DNA of 64,000 nt from Dastarcus helophoroides. Taxonomy: Eukaryota > Arthropoda > Insecta > Coleoptera > Bothrideridae. A program made the position numbers and the translations under genes. The notes beneath the pieces are model-generated. The model made no database searches. It had not been told where the DNA came from and saw only the letters and a program-made list of their open reading frames with translations. Below, piece by piece: positions 10,780 through 21,800 of the stretch (the first letter of the stretch is position 1; every line of letters starts with the position of its first letter). The stretch covers positions 22,966,129 to 23,030,128 of the forward strand of contig CM053330.1 of the NCBI GenBank assembly GCA_028583605.1, given 5' to 3'.

Positions 10780-12160
10780 TGTATTTTGTGCGGAATGACG
10801 TAAATTTTAGAGAGCCCTGTGGAGTGATATGTTTTTGTTCTTTGGTCCTCTTAAATATTTTATTATTAAATATATAATAAAAGCACATTTTTTTAGTTAT
10901 TACATTTTTTATGAGACATTTTTTATTGGTCATCAAAAATATTTTGTTTCTTGTTAATTTTTAGGGCCTTCATTAAGATTTTGCACAATTTAAGAAAAAA
11001 TTCGCTAAAGATCGCACAAGTAAAAATTCTACACAGGTTGTAATAAATTTGATTCTCACTACAGGGATCTCAAAAACGGAATCGGTTTAATTGTGGCAAA
11101 ATTGCACAATTTGGAGACATGGAATATTCCGTTGAGAAATTGAAAGTATCTCTTGCTGTTCTTGAGATTAAAAAAAAACGTAAAATTTTGAATTTTCGTT
11201 TCTTTTATTTCTTGGCGTTATTTGACTAGTAATCGAAAAACTGATAATACTTTTTCATTGGCGTTTTTTATCTACAATATAACATGAGAAGTTTTTTATT
11301 AGACATTTCGTATTTACGCTATCGTCATGAAGTTCGTTATTTTAAATACGTACCTGAAATTTTTATTGCAACTTTGTGTAGATTTGGATCTTCAATCTCC
11401 TAGTTTATTGTGCGTCTACACGTTTCGTAACTTCAAACCATCATCATTGGAGCCATGGAATATTCCGTTGAGAAATTGAACGTATCTTGCTGTTCTTGAG
11501 ATTTTTGAAAGTAAAATTTTGATCTTTCGTTTCTATTATTTCTTAGCGTTTCTTATCCTTTACAAGATAGAATAAGAAGTTTTTTTTATTGCATTTTTTG
11601 TGCAGCCTTTGAAACTTCGACTTCATTGATGTATGTGACTCAACGTTTCGTATCTTTAAACCGTTATCAAGGAAAAAACACTTTTTTTCAGACTAACGTT
11701 ACTATAATATTGTTTCATAATTAATAAGTAATTAATATTAACATTATTAAAATTTAATTTAATGGTTAGAACACAAGGTAGTGGCACAATAAATAAATTT
11801 TAACAAAGAACACCAGACATAATCATAAATAAGTGACCACCAAAGATAATTACCGTTGATTGAATACATATTCAATCAACGTAATTACTAATGACTACGG
11901 ACAATGCAACTATGGATATTTAGAATAACAAATAACAAACAAACCAATAACTGTCACATTTCATTTGTGAGATTCTGGTTAATTATTATTCAAAAATACA
12001 AAATACGTTAATTTGAAAAAAGGTTTTTTTGTCCTGATGGTAGTTTACCGTTACTAAACGTTTAGCAACATAAAAGTTTGATAGATCGCCGAACTCGGAG
12101 ATTCAAAAGCTAATGTCCAAATCCGCAATGCGGTTCTTGTTCGAATCATACAATTGAATC
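10780..12160. other. Noncoding AT-rich stretch with small repeats
   Basis: No gene is visible. A direct repeat of about 70 bp occurs twice: GGAATATTCCGTTGAGAAATTG appears at about 11121 and 11457, each followed by text like GTATCTTGCTGTTCTTGAGAT. A near-perfect hairpin lies at 11854-11881. Confidence 0.5.
11854..11881. repeat. Perfect 12-bp inverted repeat hairpin
   Basis: CGTTGATTGAAT, a four-base loop (ACAT) and ATTCAATCAACG form a perfect hairpin. After one extra base the flanking ATAATTAC and GTAATTAC extend the pairing. It may be a tiny foldback element. Confidence 0.7.
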
Positions 12161-12163
12161 GGT

Positions 12164-12347
12164 GAGATTAAGAACAGTACAAGACATTTTCATCTATCAG
12201 AGCCATTTTGTTTTAAATACGAAGCTGCATCGAATCAGCAGAAAAACAGTAGTAAAGCCACCTTTTTAATGCCCTTTCCAGAGGTTGTAGCATTGCATTG
12301 GGTGTAAGAACAATACAAGTCCTGGATTTGTACTGTTCTTATTCTCA
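12164..12347. mobile_element. MITE-like element, GAGATTAAGAACAGT ends (copy 1)
   Basis: The left end GAGATTAAGAACAGTACAAG and the right end (reverse complement TGAGAATAAGAACAGTACAA) are imperfect terminal inverted repeats about 180 bp apart. Near the right end another inverted copy (TAAGAACAATACAAGTCC at 12305) faces it, giving a hairpin. No coding capacity. Confidence 0.6.
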
Positions 12348-12989
12348 ACATATGGCGTTTTGGTAGGATTATGATCAGGCTCAGCCATTTTAGTGGCATT
12401 TCATGCTAAAAAAAATTAACCAGAAGATGCGATCCTACATACCTTCCAGATAAATATGAGGCAGTGACTGAAAATCTCAGAAAAAAGAAGCATTTACTAC
12501 TACTACTACTATCACTTCATATAGACCCATCTACTTGATTTTAAAAACTGTGACCTCCAAACTAAGAAAAAGCTGTAGAATAGAAGCAAATAAAATAAAT
12601 AAAAGTTTTACAATTTCGAAATACAAAAAGTTTGTGTACGGTGCATTATTTCCAAGCTGTGATAAATGCTTAGATTTTAATGATTAATTCTAATACTTAA
12701 AAGTTGCTAAAAAAATCAAAGTCCATATATTTCTAACATTAAAGTCTGTTTTGAACTAGTGCCAATTAACAAGAAGAAATTGAATGATATAAAACATATT
12801 ATAATGAAATTCATAAAGGGAGAACAGAGGAGGATATAAGATAATATCCTGGAGAACCACCAATTTTGGAGAATGGTGATTATGTTGGTAACTAAATCTG
12901 ATTATTTTTGTTCAATAAAATATGCTTTACCATCGCATTCTAATTTTTTTATGCAAATTTCGGGCAAAATTCTAATAATTACCAATATT

Positions 12990-13203
12990 GAGATTAAGAA
13001 CAGTGCAAGTCCAAAATTGTTTTTGTGGATATTAAAAAATGCATGAACTAATAAATTTAATTTTTTGTTTAAAGGCTGTCCGAAAGGATACACTAAAACT
13101 CGTTTGTAAATGCCAAACCTGTAAGAAGGATAACAAACGAAATAAACATATTTTTTATTATCCGATCATTCAAACATTTGGACCTGTACTGTTCTTAATC
13201 TCA
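12990..13203. mobile_element. MITE-like element, GAGATTAAGAACAGT ends (copy 2)
   Basis: GAGATTAAGAACAGTGCAAG followed by TCCAAA at the left, and the reverse complement of the right end (GAGATTAAGAACAGTACAGG, TCCAAA), form terminal inverted repeats of about 25 bp around 214 bp of AT-rich DNA. The same ends bound copy 1 about 640 bp upstream. Confidence 0.65.
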
Positions 13204-13209
13204 CTCATT

Positions 13210-14880
13210 TAGGTTTTGAAAAATGTCTTATCTCAGACTGTTTCGACAATATTCACTTTCAAAAGGTTTTATGTTTTTTAATGTTAAATCTTTTATAACA
13301 TTTTGACGACACTGAGGTACCATGCATCTGCTCTAATAGTAAAACTATAATTGTTGAGGAAATCGAAGACAAGTATCTACCTACTAGTTATGAGGTTCTC
13401 ACGTTATGAATCAATCTCTCAATTCACATCTAATGAATCAGTAAGCAGTAAGCAGTATTGGGAAAATTCGGATTTTTTGATTTGCCCTTCTAAAATTGCT
13501 GTCGACTCTTGCTTTATAACTATCGCATGGGATGTGCATTTTTAACAGTAAAATACATATGTTATAAATAAATATTAAAAATTTAATAATCTTAATTTAT
13601 AATTAAAATATGTTTATTCTGCTAAGTTAATTGCTCCCAGAGTTGTATTTACTAAACATCTTTGTAGTACAAACAATAAATATTTTTATTTGAACTCTTG
13701 TGCAAATATTGAGGTGAGCACATATTATCCATATAAAGAATAACACAATTAATTTGGAAATGCAATATCTTAAGTTTTCATATTCTTATATAGAGTGATT
13801 GGGGAGGAACCATCCATATTTAAAGAGGGTGTAGGGGGCAAAAGTAAACAACAAAGTCTTATAAAAATATGGTCAAATATCAAGGGTTACTTAGATATCA
13901 AAAGGAATATGTATTTTTGCGAATATTTATTATTTAATATTTTATTTTGTGCTGGCCATGTATTTTAAACAAAACTCACAACGGTCACCAATATTAATTA
14001 TTACACCAGTTGCATGACCTAATTGTACTAAATAATCGTCTAGCTCGACCTGCAGATTTAACATTTTTTGAAAATTATTTTATAATTTACTAGAGGATGT
14101 TCTATTGAATAATAGGCAACGCATATATTAAAATTAAAAAACTGTTGGTACTATTGCTCAATTCAATAGTGTTATGATCAATAATAATGCTAGGTAATTT
14201 TAATGCTCGAAGTGAAATAAAGAAATACTTAGAAAATGTATCGGGAAGTACACAGGACATATATGAAAGCAAATAACAGCGGTCTTCAATTATGCGAACC
14301 AGGGTTAAGATATCCTAAAAAGTATAAGGTAACATTGAACGTCATCGGAAAAAATGTCAAACCCAAATTAATCATAGAGCGTGACCATTCTAAAAGTTTG
14401 CACTCCAGCCTAGTGAACAGCTGAGAATTTCGAAAAACCCTAAAACAGTTCAACTTGTTTTAGGAGGGGGGACTTGTTTACCCTCCCATGGCATGCGTTG
14501 TATTCAACCCTTAACAAGGGAAGAGTTTCACCCAGTGCCGAATTAAGGCAGCGCACACAAAAGGCCCTGGATTTGTTTTAGATGTTAATCGTTTAGGATT
14601 TTTTTAGTATAAAATAAAAGAGATACATTTTCTAAGTTTATTAAAGTAATGTTATTTGGAAGCTCTTCTCCCATTGTGTTTATTGTTAATAATAAAAAAG
14701 AACGTTCTTCCTTACAGTTCGTAATCATCAATATCAAGCAATTGCTTAACGCCATTTTTAAATTTGTGAAACATGATTACAATGAATTTATTGTTACAAA
14801 TTTAGAAACTCGTGCATTTTGATTTCAAAATCTATGTAATTATCGTCTAGTTAAGCACTGAAGATAATTGGAAGCTGTAA
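13210..14880. other. Noncoding stretch, nothing recognised
   Basis: AT-rich DNA with short unrelated open frames (longest 62-64 residues at 13351-13545 and 14236-14424). None shows a family motif. CAGTGCCGAATTAAGGCAGC at 14536 looks like a repeat fragment, as similar 'gtgccgattccaac' text occurs near 46513. Confidence 0.4.
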
Positions 14881-15330
14881 AGATTTTTCATCAAATTTTT
14901 ACATTTCTTTTTTAAAATTTCAAAAAAATTCAAACTTTTTTATAATTTTCCGATGTTTCTCGCGATTTTCATTTTTCGGAGGTTTCTTACAATTTCCCCT
15001 TTTTTTGCTGAGTTTAGATTGGCAGTAGGCATTTTCTATCATTTCGACTGCAATTTCAAATTGTTAATCAAAATGATATTGTCATCTTATAAATTCCAAT
15101 TATATTTTCGAAATTCGAATTTTTGATAAATTATAAAGATTTACCTAGATTTTTTATAAATTTAGATTTTTTTGATTAAAACCTTTTTATTATTTTTTAA
15201 ACCAAAGTTGGTCTTTATCCAAAACTTGATTTTTTTCGAAATTTCCATTTTCATATTGAAATATCCACTTTTATGAAAGTTTTAAGTATCGAAAAAATAT
15301 GATTGTAAACACAAAAGAATCTATACATTT
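14880..15330. repeat. AAATTTCGA-type repeat, short block
   Basis: TTTTCGAAATTCGAATTTTT, TTTTTTCGAAATTTCC and similar words lie directly 3' (in minus sense) of the LINE. Confidence 0.6.
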
Positions 15331-16329
15331 TCCGCTTTTTTTGAAGTACAATCCATTTGCAAAGGATTTGGAACACTGCAAATAGAATGTGGAAATAAAG
15401 GTAGGTGAAGATGAAATACCTTTTTAAATAAGGATAGGTTGTAATTTCCTGGAAATATTCCGTTCGGTAACCAATTTCATAGATTTAAAGTTTTAAAGAA
15501 AAAAAGAGTTTCCAGAGAAGTTCCACTGTGCCAAGCTGGATCTCACAGGAATTTGCTGTTTCAGTGTCTTGTATGCCTTTGGGGGAATCGGACCCATTTG
15601 CTCCTGAAAGCAACTTCCATGAAAATAATTATAAAAAAAGGAATAAATTCCCAACCATTCGCCTGTGCTCCAGTGATTTGAGAGATTCGGTCAAATTCTG
15701 ATCATCAATTAGACCAATTGCTTTTCTTTGAATTGAATCCATAGGAACCAAAGTGTGCTTTGGGACAAAACTCCAACATAATAACATTATTCTAGCATTG
15801 GCCTAACTTTAGCTGTACAGAAAATGAGCAGCTGATGGAATGTGAAATAATTTTTAGCTCGAAATAGAAAGCCCAGTTCTAAGAGACAATGGACTTTGCA
15901 ATGGCTCACATATGGTTGTTACAGGAGAAGTTAGAGCTTACATTCATTCCTAGGATAAATAGGGGGCATTTGACATTTCACGTAAAGCGGACAACTGAAA
16001 AAAGTTCAAATAAAGTTTCCGATTTTGTTTATACTATTATGTTATTGTCTACATGTCCTTGATGTAGATATAAAGTATTTTTGGCCTGCAAAGCCTGATC
16101 ATAAAGTTATGAGTCGTAGAAAATTTGGATTGATATTATCTAATTTAAAAAACTTTTAGATAAATGAACTGCATAGTAATTCTTTTAGAAAAAAATGATT
16201 TTTTCAACTATCTTAAGATTATACATTTTTTACTTACAAACTTTGATCGTTTAAAGTTTTTTTAAAAATACCTTAAAAGTAAAGTAACTATCTAAATAAT
16301 CCTTGCAAAGTTTGGAGAATAGGCTTCGA

Positions 16330-16727
16330 AGTAGTTGAAAAATTAAAGGACTTAAAGTGCGGAGGCGCGACGAAAACAGAACAAACCCCTGGAGCACCCC
16401 AGCCTAAATTGCAAATGTGTCAGATGAGATGCCATCAACAATTGCCCAAAGAGATCTGTCATCGAGAAAACTAGCTATTAAATGATAGAGATCTGGTGAA
16501 AGTTTATAAAATGGTAATTTAGCGAGGATTGATTGGTGCCAGACTCTGTCGAAGGCTTTTAAGATATCCAATGCCACAACTCGACCTTCACCGTACTTTT
16601 CCAGACATGAGTAACATATGTTAGGAGGTCGCCTAGTTATGGGTTGTTGCCTAAAACCGTATTGCCTGTCCGAGATGATTATATTCTCCTCCAGATATTT
16701 GAGAATCAAGGTTGGAATTTTAAACAA
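16330..16727 (-). pseudogene. LINE reverse transcriptase fragment
   Basis: The frame reads YLEENIIISDRQYGFRQQ, then EKYGEGRVVALDILKAFDRV and WHQSILAKLPFYKLSPDLYH. LDILKAFD (about 16548-16577) is RT motif A with its catalytic Asp. After a stop at 16404 the same frame gives AGVLQGFVLF, the remnant of the 'AGVPQGSVLSP' motif. The catalytic YADD box is not found. A small deletion seems to lie between QYGFRQQ and the LEKYGEG block. Confidence 0.85.
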
Positions 16728-17312
16728 ATATTAACACTAGGTCAGCCTTTTCTTTAGAGGCCATCGCAATAGCAAGAGGCAAAATTCTTTCCGATGGACT
16801 TTGCAAATTCACAAATGGACCTGGAGCCAGTCTAATAGTCGATGAGCTTCTGACTCATTTTACGATCGAAATCAGCTCTTTCCTCTTTGCCTCTTCCATA
16901 ACTTGTTTACAAACATTTTGGATCACTAAGGTGGTATGCGCAATTTTTACAGGAGACAGACCGAGCACATCTTCTGTCGGGCCAAGATTTACTGAAGGCA
17001 GACTTTTTTTCGGAATGAGAAATAGAGCATTCCATGGCTATCAAAATAGTTTCAGTAATGAATTCGGCGACTGAGGAAAGGTCTGAGTTGAAGCAGACCT
17101 CTTTCCATAAAGCGATTTGCAGAGTTCAAGTGCCAAATTTTACGGCGCTGCGTCTGAGCATGAGATGGTACATAAAGTAAACGAGAGGCTGATACAAGCT
17201 TCTAATCGGAGTTTCCAACGGTAACGTTACAATGATTTTATATGAATCTGGAGAATTGGTAAAGAGAAGGTCGAATAGATTAGGTTGACGGGAAACCGGG
17301 TGGTTTCCTCAA

Positions 17313-17760
17313 TCAATTGTAGTGCACATATGGACCCGTGTTGTCCGTTGGGGAAGAAAATCTAGACCAGGGGATGTTGTGTATACTAAAATCACCAAGA
17401 AAGACAACCTCAGCGTTCGAATAATTTATTTGAAGGTATTTGCAGTTTATGGAGAAGCAGGAGAAGAGCTGTCTGCATAAGGGAATCATCTGGAGGTAGA
17501 TAAAGTGAACCTCACCTTTGGAACAGACCTTCAGCCAAATCACATTCTGATCAACAGATCCTAATGTCTCTTCTCGTTGACAAGAGAGATCGTTTCGTGT
17601 GAAAGCACAAATTCCTCTCTTATTGGGAGCCTTTATATACCAGTCGTAATTAAAGCACAGCAAATGGAAAGTATTGATGGATGGGAAGACTTGGGTTTTT
17701 GTCAAAGATGCACATGGAGTCTTTCATCCTGAAGGTGTTAATGAAGCAAGTTTTAATTTA
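17313..17760 (-). pseudogene. LINE apurinic-like endonuclease fragment
   Basis: The minus-strand frame contains NKRGICAFTRNDLSCQR, VIWLKVCSKGEVHFIYL and NAEVVFLGDFSIHNIPWSRF. LGDFSIHNIPW corresponds to the 'GDFNxHHxxW' catalytic/metal-binding motif of LINE endonucleases. Upstream in the same frame, LTKTQVFPSINTF continues the fold's 'SETQ' region. It ends SPTDNTGPYVHYN then stop, where intact relatives continue. Confidence 0.8.
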
Positions 17761-17852
17761 GGCTCCAAATGTTACAGAACTGAATTTTGAATAAATTAAT
17801 TAAAAGAAATTTGGCCAGGGGCTCATTAAAATTTTCTATGACCATCAATATT

Positions 17853-17892
17853 GGACTCTCTCGCACAGCCTCCATTCGGACGAAGAGAGTCC
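17853..17892. repeat. Hairpin in the LINE 5' leader
   Basis: GGACTCTCT and AGAGAGTCC are perfect inverted 9-mers 22 bases apart, in the CpG-rich leader of the LINE. It could be a structured element in the retroelement RNA. Confidence 0.6.
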
Positions 17893-18558
17893 ATCATCTT
17901 TGTGTTTAATAATTTTGAAGGCAGAGAAGATGAAGAAAAGCAGATAAGGGGGAGGAGAGAAAAGAACCGACTTATCTGTCAGAGAGGGAAACATTATGCG
18001 ATGCGACGAGTGTGATGGTCACCTCGGCCGACTGAAAGCGTCAATCTACCACCTGGTACTAATTTTAAGTTTAAAGTTTAAATTTTTAGATAAGTGGTAA
18101 AATTTTGTTGATAAAGTCTCAAATAAAAAAATCAAAAATTCTTGAAAAAATTAAATTAAAAAGGGCTTCTGCAATTTATTATTGAAAAATCGGGACGGTA
18201 TTTAACAAAAATAAATTGGAGATGATTGCTCGAAAACAGAATTTTTAGCAAAAAGATTGATAACGTGAAGCTTATTTCAATGAATCAGGGTACATCAAAT
18301 TGTCTTTTTAATATTAAATTTAGATACAAATTACATCAAAAATTTATATTTTCCCTTTTTTACATACTTTAGAAATTAAACATCGTAGGGCGTATGTTTG
18401 GGCGGAAGTATGTTAGTCTTTTAATTGAACAAGTTTTTCTTCATTAGCTGGCCATACGCGAGCGAATTACTCGACGAATTGCATATGGTACATATCAAAT
18501 TAGCGGAATTAGCTTCGCGTTAATGGATAGGGTCGAGCCACAGACTAAATTTGCAAAG

Positions 18559-18890
18559 TTAAATACGCCGATCGTTAGACTCTATCTTGTATAGATTAAA
18601 TATCTTAGTCACCGCTAAAGGTTTTGATTCGTTCTGACTTTGATATATTTCATTCAAACATACCGCGAGTCCAATTCGTATAAAAGTAACAAGTATTAGC
18701 CCACTAATATGTATACCGATATGTATATTAGTGGAAAGCATGATATTTGGTTTGTGATGAGGAAAGTGTGCAGGTATATCTTTATGGATTAAATCCTCAG
18801 ATAAGATTCGTTCGTGTATTGCCGGCTCTTTAACCCAATCCATATCCCATTTTATTTCCGAAAAGCCCACGCTGTGTATATTGAAAACAA
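18559..18890 (-). other. Unrecognised ORF with one membrane segment
   Basis: A minus-strand frame of about 103 codons (no ATG at its edge; a GTG at 18870) reads VGFSEIKWDMDWVKEPAIHE, later SEDLIHKDIPAHFPHHKP, then a hydrophobic helix (GLILVTFIRIGLAVCL) and a polar tail of about 37 residues. An acceptor-like TTCAATATACACAG lies just before it. Lumenal/TM/tail order suggests the end of a membrane protein, possibly a retroelement envelope tail or a host exon. Neither is established. CpG content is higher than in the flanking AAATTTCGA repeat. Confidence 0.3.
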
Positions 18891-21800
18891 TGTTTCGAAA
18901 ACAATTTCAGAAGAAAAAAAAGTCGGAGAAAAAAATCGGGATATCTCGAAATTTTGAAAAAATAGGTAAACATTTCGAGATGAAATTCAAATTGTAAGAT
19001 GTTAAAATTTACAGAAAATATGGCAATTTAACGAAAAAATTTTGAATTAACCTTGTTTAAAAAAGTTGGTACTTCAATACCAAGAAAGAAGGAAAAGAAT
19101 ATAAGTAGAATAAAAAATGTAGAATAATTATGAAGTTTCAAATCTAAAGTCCAAATTTTAGAACAAGAGATTAAACATTTCGCGTCAACATTTTTGAGAA
19201 AAAAAGCATTCAAATAGTTAGAAAATAAAAAAAATAGCCAGTAGTTTTAAAGCTAAAAATCCAAAAGTTGAAAAAAAAACAATCAAGCTAGGAAAACGCA
19301 GTTTTGAGCAAGGCTTCGGAGCGTTATTCTTTTCTAGGCTCGCCAAGAGGGGGTAAATGTCTTGGGGCTAGGGTTTCCTGGGAGCCCGGTGAGCTGGTTC
19401 ATTTTGAGAATTTTTTTGTATTTTTAAAATTTTTTAAATCATTTGTTTCCTCGTTTCACATTTTTGATAACAAATTTTCTGTAGACATTAAACATATTTT
19501 TGAATTGTATCCTGGTGACCAATTTTCTGATTAATGCAAAATGTCAATTTTAAAATCGAAAAATCGAGACAAAAATTTGATTACATGTTTCAGGATTTTA
19601 CTCGAAAATTCTTCTTTAATTCTAGATTCCAATTGTTTATTCCAATATTAAAAATAAATTGAAATTTCCACTGAATATTTCTAGATTAAAATGAAGCCTT
19701 TTGGATAAGGTCAACATTTTTAAAAAACGTTTTTTTTCTTAATTTGAAATTGTAAACACTTTACCAGCGAAATAATTTGAACTTCTTTCGAAGACTAGAC
19801 ATTTCGACATTAAATCGTATATTTTGGGAAACATTTTATCTAGAGATTATGTATGTGTTTCTTCTGTATATTTTAATTTCCTTTTTTCAGAATTTTAAAT
19901 TAATAGTCGAAATTTTATAGTAAAATTAAATACTTTTGAAATGACCCAAATTTTTCCAAGAAACCACTTTTCTTCTATTAAAATTGTGAATTTTTGAACC
20001 TTATTGACTTTACTATCGAAATTTGTATTTTTTTCTTCAATAGCTTTATTTTTTCTCGTAATTTCTATTTTTCATTGGCGTTTCATTTTAAAATTGAGCC
20101 AAAACTTTCGACAAAGTTAGTAAGTTAAAAAAGTAAAAGTAGACTCCGCAGTTAAAATTAAGTTTTTTAGAGAAAACTAAAAATTGAATATTGCCTTATT
20201 AGGAAATCTTAAAAATTTTTCTCGAAATTTGCACTTTTATCTAAAATTTTTGGTTCTAGAGCATAAAATTTCAACAAAATACTTTTTCACTGCAATATTT
20301 TTAAAAATTGAAATACTAACCTTGTCCCCTGAAAACCAAGATTTGTATTTCAATTTTTGAAGATAACCAAGGACCAGTCTGTTTCACCAAAGAAATATTT
20401 TTAAATAATTTAAAATGAGATTAAAAAATTTCGAATTTATTCCTGAAAATTTAATTTTTTCTATTTTTCTCGAATTATTTTGAACGATTTTAAATTGATT
20501 TTTCGATGTGCAAGTTCAAATTTTGAAAAATGATTTATTAAAATTGGAATTAAATTTCAAAAATTTCACCTTAAACTTGAGATTTAGAAAGTATGTTTTT
20601 TCCAAACCCCTTAGATTTTCTTTAAAATTTTCACTTTACTACTGAAATACCTACCTATGTGTCAATTTACTTTATTGTGCAACCTGTTGAAGTTCTTATA
20701 TTTTGTTGAGAATTAACGTGTACTTGCAATAATGATGTTAGCCAGAAGACTCCAGGAAGAGGGGCCTAAATCTTCTCTTCCTCCAGTGCCCAACAACTTT
20801 TCCTAGAAATGTGTTTTATTATAGAAATTCGACATTAATTATTAATTACTATTAAATCTGGAATATGAAGATTTAATAAATTTAAGCTTTTTTCGAATTT
20901 TCGTTCTTATTTAAATGTTTTTTCAATTTTACTTTTTTTTCCATTGTAAATCCAAAGCTTCAACTTTTTCTACATATGTTACCTTTGATTTGGAAATTTG
21001 ACATTTTTTTTCAAATTGGGAATATAAATTCAAAAAATCTTTTTTATCTCGAATTTAAACGCTGGATTTGAATTTTACTGATATATATTTTTTTTGAAGT
21101 AATATCAAGCTTGCCTCAACATTTTGACTTTTTCCGGAAAGCTGAATATTCATTTCAACATTTGAATTTAAACTGTGTAAACTGAAAATTTATGGAAATT
21201 TTTTTATATAAAATTTCTAGAAACTTGCCTTTAAAAAATTCCTGGTAATTTACAATTTAATCCTTGCTGTATGGAATGAAAATTCGTGAAATATTTCAAC
21301 TTTAAATTTTTCTTAAAACTTCGATTACAGACCCAAAACTTGAAGTTTTTCTGAAAAGAAGTTTTTAAAACTGAATTTTTTGAATTCGGAGTTTTTTCTA
21401 AAGTTTCAGCCTGAGTCTAGAAATAACTGTTATTTTTCCGGGTTTCTTTTTAAAATTGTATCTTCCTAAAAATGTTAACATTTTTTGTTCAGTTTTCGTG
21501 TAAATATCCAGCTTTTTTGGATTTCAACTTTCATGTAGAACTGTACATTTTTGAAAAAAATATTCTAAATTATAGTCAATATTTCTAGCGAAATAATGAA
21601 AACAGGTAATAGAAAAATTTGTAACACATGTAGAAATAATGACTACGATCAAAATTATAAAAAAAGAGCAAAAACGTTATTAATGTAGAAATTTCGAGAA
21701 AAATTTATAAAAATGTTTTAATAATCTGGGTTTAAATCCAGGCTGCTCTAAGATGAAATTTAAAAAATTTACGCCGAAATTGAAATTTTACAGAAAAATA

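Larger units (their letters stand above)
15390..18055 (-). mobile_element. Decayed non-LTR retrotransposon (LINE)
   Basis: Read on the minus strand this is a LINE in the usual order. The 5' leader (17760-18055) is CpG- and pyrimidine-rich. Next come an APE-type endonuclease relic (17313-17760), a linker, a reverse transcriptase fragment (16330-16727) and a C-terminal block at 15500-15790 (RKAIGLIDDQNLTESLKSLE, HRRMVGNLFLFYNYF). It ends near 15390. Many stops and frameshifts make it inactive. The domain order and motifs suit the jockey/CR1-like group, but the exact clade was not determined. The copy at 1110-1600 belongs to the same family. Confidence 0.8.

Noticed and set aside
12488..12512. 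ACT trinucleotide run
   Set aside because: A short, ordinary microsatellite with no further structure.
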